13,152 nucleotides of DNA from JAUUZQ01 sp964538375 (GTDB lineage Bacteria > Bacteroidota > Bacteroidia > Bacteroidales > GCA-2748055). This document shows, one piece after another, positions 6,449-13,152 of this stretch (position 1 is the first letter of the stretch; each line of letters opens with the position of its first letter). The DNA lies in assembly GCA_964538375.1 (NCBI GenBank), contig CAZIFQ010000050.1:1-13152 (forward strand), written 5' to 3'. Under the pieces are notes generated by a model, which was not told where the DNA came from, searched no databases, and saw only the letters and a list, made by a program, of their open reading frames with translations. Made by a program: the position numbers and the translations under genes.

Positions 6449-7366
6449 ATGAGTTGGAGTGTTGAAAATATACCTGCATTAAGCGGTAAAATTATAGTGG
6501 TAACGGGTGGTAACAGTGGACTGGGCTATGAAGCATGTAAGGCGTTTGCCGACAAGGGAGCCGAAGTAGTAATGGCAAGTCGCTCAACTGAAAAAGGGGA
6601 AGAAGCAAAGGATGAAATACTAAAAAGCGTTCCGAAGGGAAAAATAAAGGTGATGCAGCTTGACCTGGGCGATCTGGATTCAGTGAAAAAGTTTGTAGCT
6701 GATTTCAAGAAAAGCCATAAGAAACTGGATGTGCTACTGAACAATGCGGGAATTATGATGAGCCCTTACTTCACCACCAAAGACGGATTTGAGGGACAGA
6801 ATGGGATCAATCACCTGGGACATTTTGCATTAACAGGGCTATTGTTGGATGTGGTGCTTAAAACGCCGGGTTCAAGAATAGTGAATGTAAGCAGCATGGC
6901 ACACAAAAATGGGAAAATGGATTTCGATAATTACCTCTTTGAGAATGGCAATGGATATTCTTCAATGAAAGCTTATGGAAGATCCAAACTATCGAACCTA
7001 TTATTTACCTATGAGCTGGAGAGAAAACTGGTCGCAGCGAAAAAAGATACCATTGCAGTGGCAGCCCATCCTGGTGTTGCCATGACCAACCTGGCGCATT
7101 ACCTGGAAGAGAAATGGATTGTTAGATTCCTGCTCCCCCTGGTTAAAAATATGGCACAGGATCAGGCCATGGGTGCTTTACCTGAGATTCGTGCATCTGT
7201 AGACCCCGAAGTTAAAGGAGCTAGCTATTATGGTCCTGATGGAAAAGGGGAAAGAAAAGGTCACCCTGTACTTGTCACATCCAATGAAGCTTCGCACAGC
7301 ATCCAGGATGCAGCAAAATTATGGGAGGCTTCAGAGAAACTCACAGGAGTGAAGTTTGGGTTGTGA
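6449..7366 (+). CDS. SDR-family oxidoreductase (retinol dehydrogenase-like)
   Basis: This 305-aa short-chain dehydrogenase is an NAD(P)-dependent soluble enzyme with a Rossmann fold. Visible motifs, numbered from this start, are TGGNSGLG (19-26, cofactor glycine loop), NNAG (98-101), NHLGHF with the active-site Asn at 121, NVSS (catalytic Ser 148 or 149) and YGRSK (Y176, K180). The NHLGHF and long C-terminal form resemble the retinol dehydrogenase / WW-domain oxidoreductase-like branch, whose bacterial substrates are mostly unknown. MSWSVENIP just before the core matches the usual family start, so 6449 is chosen; 6440 adds three residues and is also possible, and 6398 is unlikely. No clear promoter was found in the 110 bp upstream, so it may be read through from the ankyrin gene. 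Confidence 0.92.
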   Translation: MSWSVENIPALSGKIIVVTGGNSGLGYEACKAFADKGAEVVMASRSTEKGEEAKDEILKSVPKGKIKVMQLDLGDLDSVKKFVADFKKSHKKLDVLLNNAGIMMSPYFTTKDGFEGQNGINHLGHFALTGLLLDVVLKTPGSRIVNVSSMAHKNGKMDFDNYLFENGNGYSSMKAYGRSKLSNLLFTYELERKLVAAKKDTIAVAAHPGVAMTNLAHYLEEKWIVRFLLPLVKNMAQDQAMGALPEIRASVDPEVKGASYYGPDGKGERKGHPVLVTSNEASHSIQDAAKLWEASEKLTGVKFGL

Positions 7367-7370
7367 GAGA

Positions 7371-7412
7371 GCAGTTAGCAGTTAGCAGTGGGCAGTGCCC
7401 GGTAGGCAGTTA
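7371..7412. repeat. Degenerate 7-bp tandem repeat (GCAGTTA)
   Basis: There are six units in register: GCAGTTA, GCAGTTA, GCAGTGG, GCAGTGC, CCGGTAG and GCAGTTA, just after the SDR stop. Similar heptamers occur at 9176-9202 and 13054-13095. Confidence 0.85.
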
Positions 7413-7444
7413 ATCCCCTTATTTAAAAAAAAATGTAGAAGAAA

Positions 7445-7482
7445 AATATACGTATATAAATACGGATTTATATACGTATATT
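7445..7482 (-). terminator. 17-bp A+T-rich perfect hairpin; possible terminator
   Basis: Arms 7445-7461 and 7466-7482 are exact reverse complements around a 4-nt loop. Each arm contains ATATACGTATAT, itself palindromic. It lies between the convergent SDR and 63-aa genes. On the minus strand it is followed by TTTTTC, which fits a terminator for the 63-aa gene. On the plus strand there is no T run. A protein-binding palindrome is an alternative. Confidence 0.45.
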
Positions 7483-7508
7483 ATATGTTGAGGTAAATTT
7501 AAGGATTT

Positions 7509-7700
7509 TTAATCTGTACGCTTGATAATCTCAGCGCTTCGATTTCCGTAGGGGAGGGATCCGCCTTCATCTTCCTTCAACTTTTTCCAGGCATTGGAAA
7601 TGATAAGCTCATCAATATCATCCTTCTTACAGGGGACCTCCATTACATACTTTTCTTCGGCATAGGTGGCTATATACAATTTTACAATGGCTTTTCCCAT
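7509..7700 (-). CDS. Hypothetical protein, 63 aa
   Basis: The family is not recognised. It is a small, probably cytoplasmic protein with no signal peptide or membrane segment. The first third looks like beta strands (KAIVKLYIATYAEEKYVMEV), then comes a charged helix region (DDIDELIISNAWKKLKEDE) and a basic tail. It is supported as a gene by a coherent composition, an ATG start and a promoter-like TTG-N20-TAACTTTA just upstream. A strong hairpin with a T run follows it on the same strand. It is read in the same direction as the serine hydrolase gene, whose 3' end its promoter overlaps. Confidence 0.6.
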   Translation of the reverse strand: MGKAIVKLYIATYAEEKYVMEVPCKKDDIDELIISNAWKKLKEDEGGSLPYGNRSAEIIKRTD

Positions 7701-7741
7701 GGTTTATATTTATCGTCCAGGTGAAGTGAAATAATTTTTGC

Positions 7742-7772
7742 TAAAGTTAAGTTTTTCAGAAGAACTATTCAA
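7742..7772 (-). promoter_or_regulatory. Candidate promoter for the 63-aa gene (TTG-N20-TAACTTTA)
   Basis: A minus-strand TTG at 7770-7772 is 20 nt from TAACTTTA (7742-7749), 7 of 8 matches to TAnnTTTG. The TTG lies within the last codons of the serine hydrolase gene. Confidence 0.45.
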
Positions 7773-8962
7773 GTTCCTGGCAATCCAGTATTTTCTTCAA
7801 AAACCATATCCAGGAACACTGGTACAACCATCGAGCCAACATTTCCCGGGGAGTTAGTAAGAAAGGCGATACCTACTTCCTCTTCCCTGCACAGCGCGAT
7901 TTCTGCCCTGTAACCTCGCACATATCCTCCGTGGTAGGCAACGTCACGACCATTGTACCCTATGATACGCCAGCCCAGTCCGTAGTGTTTAGATTCGACA
8001 CCGTTCCATTTTCTCAGGTATACTCGTCTCAGTGGAGAGAGCACCTGTGGAGAGAGCACAGTATCAGCAACATTGGAGTTTAGCACATTTGAATTACTCC
8101 CGGATAAGGCGATTAAGAATTGCCCCATATCAGAAATACTGGCATTGATGCCTGCAGCCGGATTGGTGTTGTAGTACCTGTCGTTGAGACGCAAAACACG
8201 GTGCCCGCTGTGGGGCATGGCTTTGTTGGGGTTTTCTTTAAAAGGAGCAAATCCGGCAGAGGCATTATCCATTCCGAATGGGGAGAAAACTTTTGCCTGC
8301 AGCAGCGCAGCAAAACTTTGTGAAGTGGCCAGGGTGGCGATGGTGTCGTACATGCTGAATACGGCATTCTGATATCCATAGAGTTCTCCCGGGGGAGCAC
8401 TTATGTTTACCAGGCGTAAGCTATCCATAATAACACTGAAAGGTTCCTGTGCCTCCACCAGGTTGTCGTAAGCATGAGGCACCAGTCCGGAGGTGTGACT
8501 GAGAATATTCCGAATGCTTAGATCGGTTGTATTGATGGAGTCTTTGAGCTTAAAACCAGGGAGGTAGGCAGTCACTTTATCATCGAGTCCAATGGTACCC
8601 TCATCTGCCAGAATTCCTGCCAGTACGCCCGTAACGGTCTTGGACACAGAAGCCAGGCGGAAAACGGTATTTTTATTGATGGAATCAGTTTTCCCATTTT
8701 CCTTCACGCCATAACATTTCAGGTGGGCGATCTCCCCTTTGTAGGTAATCACCAGTGCGGCACCAACACTTCCTTTTCTCTCTATATTCTCGCTTACAAT
8801 ACTGTCGTAGCGAAAGATCAGCGAATCCATTTTTGTGTAGACCTTTTCAACTACTATCTCTTCTACCGGTTCATCTACAGGGCCGGCCTTTGCTTTAAAT
8901 ATAACGATTGCAAAACCTGCAATCAAAGCAACGATGACCAGGATGTATCTTGTTTTTCTCAT
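7769..8962 (-). CDS. Serine hydrolase, class C beta-lactamase / D-alanyl-D-alanine peptidase-like
   Basis: This 397-aa protein belongs to the beta-lactamase-related serine hydrolases (AmpC, DD-peptidase and esterase fold). An N-terminal hydrophobic segment (about residues 6-22) after MRKTR acts as a signal or membrane anchor, placing the enzyme in the periplasm. Active-site motifs are S105-V-S-K108 (SxxK, nucleophile S105), Y197-Q-N199 (YxN) and H344-G-G (replacing KTG, as often seen in non-lactamase members). LSHTSGL near 154-160 is a family signature. The HxG form and the general fold fit a peptidase or esterase better than a true lactamase, so antibiotic resistance should not be inferred. 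It is monocistronic or followed by the 63-aa gene after 68 bp. Confidence 0.9.
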   Translation of the reverse strand: MRKTRYILVIVALIAGFAIVIFKAKAGPVDEPVEEIVVEKVYTKMDSLIFRYDSIVSENIERKGSVGAALVITYKGEIAHLKCYGVKENGKTDSINKNTVFRLASVSKTVTGVLAGILADEGTIGLDDKVTAYLPGFKLKDSINTTDLSIRNILSHTSGLVPHAYDNLVEAQEPFSVIMDSLRLVNISAPPGELYGYQNAVFSMYDTIATLATSQSFAALLQAKVFSPFGMDNASAGFAPFKENPNKAMPHSGHRVLRLNDRYYNTNPAAGINASISDMGQFLIALSGSNSNVLNSNVADTVLSPQVLSPLRRVYLRKWNGVESKHYGLGWRIIGYNGRDVAYHGGYVRGYRAEIALCREEEVGIAFLTNSPGNVGSMVVPVFLDMVFEENTGLPGT

Positions 8963-8994
8963 TCTTTAAATTTCTTCCCACAATAAATTCTTTG

Positions 8995-9021
8995 CAAATG
9001 TATTATTAGATTTTTATGCAA
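8995..9021 (-). promoter_or_regulatory. Candidate promoter for the serine hydrolase (TACATTTG)
   Basis: TACATTTG on the minus strand (8995-9002) is a perfect TAnnTTTG, 32 bp before the ATG. The nearest TTG (9019-9021) is only 16 nt away, shorter than usual. Confidence 0.45.
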
Positions 9022-9175
9022 GGAGTTTTAGTTGTTTAAATTTACTAACAAAGTATTGTTTTTAACATAGTATTACTATAGTTCAGGAATCAGAATTTCT
9101 ATTGTTCAAATTCCCGGGCAGCATTTCGCAATCCTATTAATTGCTTGCGGTATGCGTAGAAAAAAGTTAAGAGTG

Positions 9176-9202
9176 GCTGTTAGCCAATTGCCAATGACCA
9201 AT
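9176..9202. repeat. Short 7-bp repeat remnant in the 8963-9256 intergenic region
   Basis: GCTGTTA, GCCAATT, GCCAATG and ACCAAT run in a 7-bp register. The rest of this 294-bp gap holds only the promoters for the flanking divergent genes and A+T-rich sequence with no ORF that could be supported. Confidence 0.5.
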
Positions 9203-9214
9203 ATTTTACTAATT

Positions 9215-9222
9215 TAGTTTTG
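9215..9222 (+). promoter_or_regulatory. Candidate sigma-operon promoter -7 box TAGTTTTG
   Basis: This is a full match to TAnnTTTG about 35 bp before the sigma start. The nearest TTG (9189-9191) is about 23 nt upstream, a little far, and falls in the heptamer remnant. It could be a vegetative promoter or the target of the sigma factor itself. Confidence 0.4.
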
Positions 9223-9256
9223 TTTTAATTTCATGTAACTAACAGTACAAGTAAAC

Positions 9257-9826
9257 TTGCCAGACCAGGTACAACATATAAGTAATATCACGAGACCGGA
9301 TTTTGAGGTTCTGTTTCGCAACCATTACAGCAATCTGTGTGCGTATGCGAATGTATATTTAAAAGACCTTGAAGCGGCTGAAGAATTAGTGCAGGAAGTG
9401 TTTTTTAAGCTATGGAGCAAGAGAGATTCAATTGAAATTACCTCGTCCATGCAATCGTATCTTTTCAGAGCTGTTCGCAATAGCTCGCTTAATTTGATCA
9501 AGCACATAAATATCCGGGAAGAGTATAAAGTGCATAATGAACGAGAGATTTCATTCGGCGAAATGGAACATTATGATACACTTGAAGCAAGTGAGCTGGA
9601 ACAAAAGATTAACAAAGCCATTGATGAATTACCAACGGAGCGCCGTAAGATATTTATAATGAGCAGATACGACGGTTTGAAATATGGCGAGATTGCTGAA
9701 AAACTAGGAATATCTCCCAAAACGGTTGAAAACCAGATGGGAAAAGCACTCAAATATTTAAGAGAACGTTTAAAAGAGTATTTGACATATTTAGTGGTTG
9801 TGATAATGATGGGGATGAAGAACTGA
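9257..9826 (+). CDS. ECF-type RNA polymerase sigma factor
   Basis: This 189-aa sigma-70 family protein has only regions 2 and 4. Region 2 spans about residues 15-84 (FRNHYSNLCAYANVY, then AAEELVQEVFFKLW, with the YLFRAVRN helix). Region 4 spans about 117-170 (AIDELPTERRKIF, then YGEIAEKLGISPKTVENQM, the -35-reading helix-turn-helix). It would direct RNA polymerase to a small regulon and be held inactive by the FecR-like protein encoded next. The tail LTYLVVVIMMG is markedly hydrophobic. The only plausible start in frame is TTG at 9257, since a stop lies at 9236-9238 and the next Met is past region 2. A 153-bp gap with hairpins separates it from the anti-sigma gene. Confidence 0.93.
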   Translation: MPDQVQHISNITRPDFEVLFRNHYSNLCAYANVYLKDLEAAEELVQEVFFKLWSKRDSIEITSSMQSYLFRAVRNSSLNLIKHINIREEYKVHNEREISFGEMEHYDTLEASELEQKINKAIDELPTERRKIFIMSRYDGLKYGEIAEKLGISPKTVENQMGKALKYLRERLKEYLTYLVVVIMMGMKN

Positions 9827-9900
9827 ACCACCCCACCCACCTGCGGTGGTCACCCCTCCTTAAGAAGGAGGGGAAGTAGAGACGCGATTTATCGCGTCTC
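9827..9900. repeat. Cluster of three hairpins between sigma and anti-sigma genes
   Basis: Three palindromes follow the sigma stop. CCACC/GGTGG is at 9837-9849. CCCCTCCTT/AAGGAGGGG with a 3-nt loop is at 9853-9873. GAGACGCGAT/ATCGCGTCTC with a 2-nt loop is at 9879-9900. The second and third look like dispersed intergenic REP-like palindromes common in Bacteroidota. A fourth small stem, GGGG-AAA-CCCC, lies at 9940-9950. None has a good T run, although AAAAATTT follows the third. They could attenuate or stabilise the downstream mRNA. Confidence 0.8.
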
Positions 9901-9979
9901 AGAAAAATTTGGATCAGATATATAAGTATTGTGCAAGTAGGGGAAACCCCCTCCTGAATTGTCTTTCAAGTGAAAGGTT

Positions 9980-11038
9980 GTGAACAAGAATAGCAAACAT
10001 ATTGACGAAGAGCATTTAATGGCATACCTGTTGAATGAAGCTGATGAGCAGCTCGTACGCGAGATTGAGCATTGGCTTTCTTTGGCTGATGAAAATAAAG
10101 CCCTCTTGAATGAGCTTGAAGCAGCATGGTTGGAAAGTGGTAAACTAAAGGTGCCTCCCGTGGTGGTTGATGTGGATGCTGCATGGAATAAACTCAGCGA
10201 CAAAATGGATCTTGCTGATAAGTTATCACAAAAGCCGATTGTTCACCTGGATACTGAAAGAGGAAAATCTTCAAAAATTACGCTGAACTTTATTCGGGTG
10301 GCTGCAGTGGTAGTGCTTGCTGTTGGACTATGGTCCATACGGAATGCACTGCTGAAACCGGAACTTCAAATGTTTGCCAGTGCAGAAAATGTCGAGGAAG
10401 TTGGGCTATCTGATGGCTCTATCGTCAGCATGAATGAGAATACTACCATGATTGTTCCAAGGCAATTCATTGGAAAAACACGCGAGGTAGAGATGGAGGG
10501 CGAGGCTTTTTTCGATATCACACCAGATAAGGAAAAACCATTTATTATCCGTGCAGAAGATGCCTATATCAAGGTGCTGGGAACCTCCTTTAATGTAAAA
10601 GCTTTGGATGTATCACCCCAGGTAGAGGTATATGTTGAGGAGGGTATGGTATTGCTCTACACCATCGAGGAAAACACAGGTGATACAGCATCTGTTTTAT
10701 TGAGTTTGGGAGAGACCGGCTTATATGATAAGGAGACCAGGGAAGTGAAGAAAGTAGGAGAGACAGATATCGAGGTGTTGTACTGGTTGAATAAGACCCT
10801 GATTTTTGAAGAGACTGAGCTGTGGAGGGTATTTGAAATACTTGAGCTTACTTTCGACGTATCCATCACACTGCAGGATAGCACAGTGAATAACTGTAGG
10901 TTAAACGCCAAATTTTTGAATGAAAGGATCGATTATATTTTGGAGGTGATCTCCATTACATTCGGATTGGAAGTTGAAAAAGACGAGACTACGGATATAA
11001 AAACATATTTCATAAAAGGTGAAGGTTGTAAATATTAA
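9980..11038 (+). CDS. FecR-like anti-sigma factor
   Basis: This 352-aa inner-membrane regulator has a cytoplasmic sigma-binding N-terminus (about residues 1-85, EEHLMAYLLNEADEQ), one membrane span (about 103-121, FIRVAAVVVLAVGLW), a periplasmic FecR domain (about 130-235, with GLSDGSIVSMN, VEMEGEAFFDI and VLGTSFNVKA) and a C-terminal DUF4974-like domain (about 270-350). It should sequester the sigma factor and receive a signal in the periplasm from the STN domain of the next protein. GTG at 9980 is preferred; an ATG at 10019 would remove 13 residues of the N-terminal helix. Its last 20 nt overlap the start of the next gene, implying translational coupling. Confidence 0.93.
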   Translation: MNKNSKHIDEEHLMAYLLNEADEQLVREIEHWLSLADENKALLNELEAAWLESGKLKVPPVVVDVDAAWNKLSDKMDLADKLSQKPIVHLDTERGKSSKITLNFIRVAAVVVLAVGLWSIRNALLKPELQMFASAENVEEVGLSDGSIVSMNENTTMIVPRQFIGKTREVEMEGEAFFDITPDKEKPFIIRAEDAYIKVLGTSFNVKALDVSPQVEVYVEEGMVLLYTIEENTGDTASVLLSLGETGLYDKETREVKKVGETDIEVLYWLNKTLIFEETELWRVFEILELTFDVSITLQDSTVNNCRLNAKFLNERIDYILEVISITFGLEVEKDETTDIKTYFIKGEGCKY

Positions 11039-13067
11039 GTATATCGTACGCACCATTGCTGTTATGGCCATGGTTATTTTTTCTGCCGGTTCAATCTCCG
11101 CGCAGCAATCTCCCCTGAATAGAGAGGTCACTTTGCATGCCCCGGGTATTGCCGTAAAGGATGCTTTGCTCCTGTTGGGAGAAGAGTCTATGCTGAATTT
11201 CTCCTATAACTCTGCGCTTATCGATAACGATAAAAAAATAAGCGTGAATGCTGATCATGAGAAGCTGGGGTCGGTATTGGATGAGATCCTTGATAATGAT
11301 ATTCAATATAAGGTAGTTGGCAATCACATCGTTTTATTGGCTGATAATACTGTTAAAGTAAAAGAGAAGGAGGTTAAGAAGAGTGGGTATGCCATCACTG
11401 GAACAATTTATGATGCCACAAGCGGGCAGGTTATCCGCAGTGCCTCTATTTATGATGTAGACGGCGAGCGCAGCAGTCTGACCAACAATGAGGGCTTCTA
11501 CTCCATCCTGGTTCCTGCCAATGATGATTTCAAAGGGCTCACCTATTGCAAAGATGGCTACCTCGATACTGTAATCATTGTTCAACCGGCTGATGATCTT
11601 TACCTGGATATGCACCTTAGACCCATTGTGAAAAAAGTGATCATAGCTGAGGCAGTCGATCCAGAAACTGACCCTGAGCTTGTACTGGAAAAACCTACCT
11701 TTAATGAGAACAGGTTTGTGGATGCCATGATACCTGCTGAAGCACTTTCGCACTCAGATAACCTGCAGCTCTATAATCGCAAGATCGGACAAGTTTCCTT
11801 CCTTCCGTTTCCAGGAACGCATACCTCCAGGAACGGACTGTATGTCAACAGATTTTCTTTAAATATCCTGGCTGGTTATTCCGGGGGAGTTGAGGGTATT
11901 GAAGTTGGTGGCTTGTTGAACGTAGACAGGAATTATGTGAATGGTATCCAGGTGGCCGGCTTAGGAAATATTGTCGGTAAAAAAACCCAGGGTATCCAGG
12001 TAGCCGGATTGACCAATATAAACGTCGGATCAATAGTAGGTGTCCAGGTAGCCGGATTTAATAATGTTACCAACGACACCATCACAGGTGTACAGGTGGC
12101 TGGGTTTACCAATTACCTGAGAGGAGCCATGAATGGTGTCCAGGTGTCGGGATTTTACAATCATTTAGCAAGAGGAGCTTATGGGGCCCAGCTGGCCGGA
12201 TTTGTGAATTACGCAGGCATGGACTTCAGAGGTTTGCAGGCTGCAGGATTTGTAAACGTGGCGATTGATTCAATCAATGGTCTGCAGGCAGCAGGATTTG
12301 CGAATTACCAGAGAGGGGAGATGAAAGGAGCGCAGGTAGCTGGCTTTGCAAATATTTCTTTTGGAGGGATTGATGGTGTCCAGGTAGCAGGATTTGCCAA
12401 CCTGGCTGTGGAAGCGGATAGTGGAATACAGGTAGCTGGTTTTATGAATGTTGCTTTACAGGATTATGAAGGTGTGCAGGTTGCAGGGTTTTTGAACAGG
12501 GCGGAGGCTTTTAGCGGATTGCAGGTGGGAACATTTAATTTTTCAGCGGCTTCAGATGGCTATTCCATCGGTATCTTCAATCACGTACAACAGGGCTACC
12601 GTGCCATTGAGTTTTCTGCCGATGAGGTACTGCTGGCTAACCTGACATACAAAACGGGAAATAACAAGCTCTACAATGTCTGGAATCTCGGTGTAGATCC
12701 TGTCAGAGGTGGCTGGGGAGTCGGATTTGGATTCGGTTCGTATACGAATTTAGGAGAGAAGTTCCATCTCTTTGTTGACCTGACTGCCAACGCGATCAAT
12801 GAAAATGCTGTATGGGAAAGTAATATCAATCTACTGAACAAGTTCACCGTGGGACTTGATTACCAGCTCACAGAAAAATTGGCCCTATTTGCAGCTCCAT
12901 CCTTCAATGTGCATGTTTCAGGCATTCGCGATGTTGCTGATGAATTTGACAGCAAGATTGCTTTTCATCCCTTCTATGAAAATTCCGGAACCTACGTTCT
13001 GACCCAGATGTGGATTGGCGGTAAGTTTGGTGTGAGGTTGGTGTTGAATGAAGGGGTTAGGGATTAG
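11019..13067 (+). CDS. STN / carboxypeptidase-regulatory-like protein with 16-residue repeats
   Basis: This 682-aa exported protein has a signal peptide cleaved after SISA (residue 28), an STN domain (about 35-108) and a carboxypeptidase-regulatory-like beta domain (about 124-190). A linker holds a QVSFLPFPGTH ... SLNILAGYSGG block (258-290). Next come 13 units of G-[VILA]-Q-[VA]-A-G-[FL]-x-N, with glycines at 293, 309, 325 and so on to 485, exactly 16 apart. A C-terminal region of alternating hydrophobic strands (about 510-682) looks like a small outer-membrane barrel. The repeats resemble LA_2272-type surface repeats. It occupies the position of the TonB-dependent receptor in a sigma/FecR operon but has no plug or 22-strand barrel. 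GTG is the start, because later ATGs truncate the signal peptide. Confidence 0.88.
   Translation: MKVVNIKYIVRTIAVMAMVIFSAGSISAQQSPLNREVTLHAPGIAVKDALLLLGEESMLNFSYNSALIDNDKKISVNADHEKLGSVLDEILDNDIQYKVVGNHIVLLADNTVKVKEKEVKKSGYAITGTIYDATSGQVIRSASIYDVDGERSSLTNNEGFYSILVPANDDFKGLTYCKDGYLDTVIIVQPADDLYLDMHLRPIVKKVIIAEAVDPETDPELVLEKPTFNENRFVDAMIPAEALSHSDNLQLYNRKIGQVSFLPFPGTHTSRNGLYVNRFSLNILAGYSGGVEGIEVGGLLNVDRNYVNGIQVAGLGNIVGKKTQGIQVAGLTNINVGSIVGVQVAGFNNVTNDTITGVQVAGFTNYLRGAMNGVQVSGFYNHLARGAYGAQLAGFVNYAGMDFRGLQAAGFVNVAIDSINGLQAAGFANYQRGEMKGAQVAGFANISFGGIDGVQVAGFANLAVEADSGIQVAGFMNVALQDYEGVQVAGFLNRAEAFSGLQVGTFNFSAASDGYSIGIFNHVQQGYRAIEFSADEVLLANLTYKTGNNKLYNVWNLGVDPVRGGWGVGFGFGSYTNLGEKFHLFVDLTANAINENAVWESNINLLNKFTVGLDYQLTEKLALFAAPSFNVHVSGIRDVADEFDSKIAFHPFYENSGTYVLTQMWIGGKFGVRLVLNEGVRD
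11895..12542 (+). repeat. 48-bp coding tandem repeat (16-residue G-x-QVAGF-x-N units)
   Basis: Thirteen in-register units are followed by one 15-residue-offset variant (GLQVGTFNF). Codons of the conserved residues vary at third positions between units, so the array is old and kept by selection on the protein rather than freshly duplicated. Confidence 0.9.
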
Positions 13068-13095
13068 GTATTAGGCGTTAGGTATTAGGTATCAG
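13054..13095. repeat. Degenerate 7-bp tandem repeat (GTATTAG) overlapping a gene end
   Basis: The six units GGGTTAG, GGATTAG, GTATTAG, GCGTTAG, GTATTAG and GTATCAG run in register. The first two encode the last residues and the TAG stop of the repeat protein. The remaining 57 bp to the window end show nothing recognisable. Confidence 0.85.
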
Positions 13096-13152
13096 GTAGT
13101 CCATGCCTGAATAGGGTTGACTTAATTAGACATTAAATTTCTCTTTATAATG

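Noticed and set aside
7769..8962. Antibiotic-resistance beta-lactamase
   Set aside because: The HGG in place of KTG and the general SxxK/YxN fold are shared with many peptidases and esterases, so resistance is not supported.
11334..11753. 139-aa minus-strand open frame
   Set aside because: It is antisense to the STN/carboxypeptidase-like region and has no recognisable domain.
11895..12542. CRISPR-like 48-bp periodic array
   Set aside because: The period is in coding frame, the units are diverged at synonymous positions, and there is no repeat/spacer alternation.

Overview
The window reads as chromosomal DNA from a member of the Bacteroidota. Several independent signs agree. The tmRNA encodes the tag GNTNYALAA. 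Promoters have the phylum's TTG / TAnnTTTG form, with 19-20 nt spacing in the clearest cases. The integrase is of the CTnDOT-like class that lacks the first catalytic arginine. An ECF sigma factor is followed by a FecR-type anti-sigma factor with a DUF4974-like C-terminus and then an STN-domain protein. No lower rank can be fixed from the sequence.

Left part (48-3441): a compact, visibly A+T-richer cassette sits against the 3' end of ssrA. It holds two co-directional genes, a DUF3644/HEPN-like protein with an R-x4-H motif and an HNH endonuclease, plus a convergent tyrosine recombinase. A perfect 136-bp inverted repeat brackets it. Each repeat copy carries the last 6 nt of ssrA and the ssrA terminator, so both terminators point into the cassette. 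The gene content resembles a small anti-phage defence island. The inverted rather than direct orientation of the flanks is unusual and suggests an invertible or rearranged element. ssrA (minus strand, 3436-3833) appears intact.

Middle part (3930-8962): ordinary housekeeping or accessory genes. They are an M81/MlrC-family metallopeptidase lipoprotein (minus), a divergent ankyrin-repeat lipoprotein (plus), a retinol-dehydrogenase-like SDR oxidoreductase (plus), a 63-aa hypothetical protein (minus) and a class-C-beta-lactamase-like serine hydrolase (minus). Two divergent promoters can be read between the M81 and ankyrin genes.

Right part (9257-13067): a three-gene cell-surface signalling operon made of an ECF sigma factor, a FecR-like membrane anti-sigma factor, and a secreted protein with STN and carboxypeptidase-regulatory-like domains. 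In canonical operons of this kind the third gene encodes a TonB-dependent receptor. Here the plug and barrel are absent. In their place are 13 G-x-Q-[VA]-A-G-F-x-N units spaced exactly 16 residues apart, followed by a C-terminal region that looks like a small beta barrel. All three genes appear to use non-ATG starts (TTG, GTG, GTG), and a cluster of hairpins separates sigma from anti-sigma. The inferred logic is that the STN domain talks to FecR, which releases the sigma factor, with the repeat domain as an unknown surface sensor or structural module. Degenerate 7-bp repeats lie at three places on the right half, one of them supplying the last codons and stop of the repeat protein.
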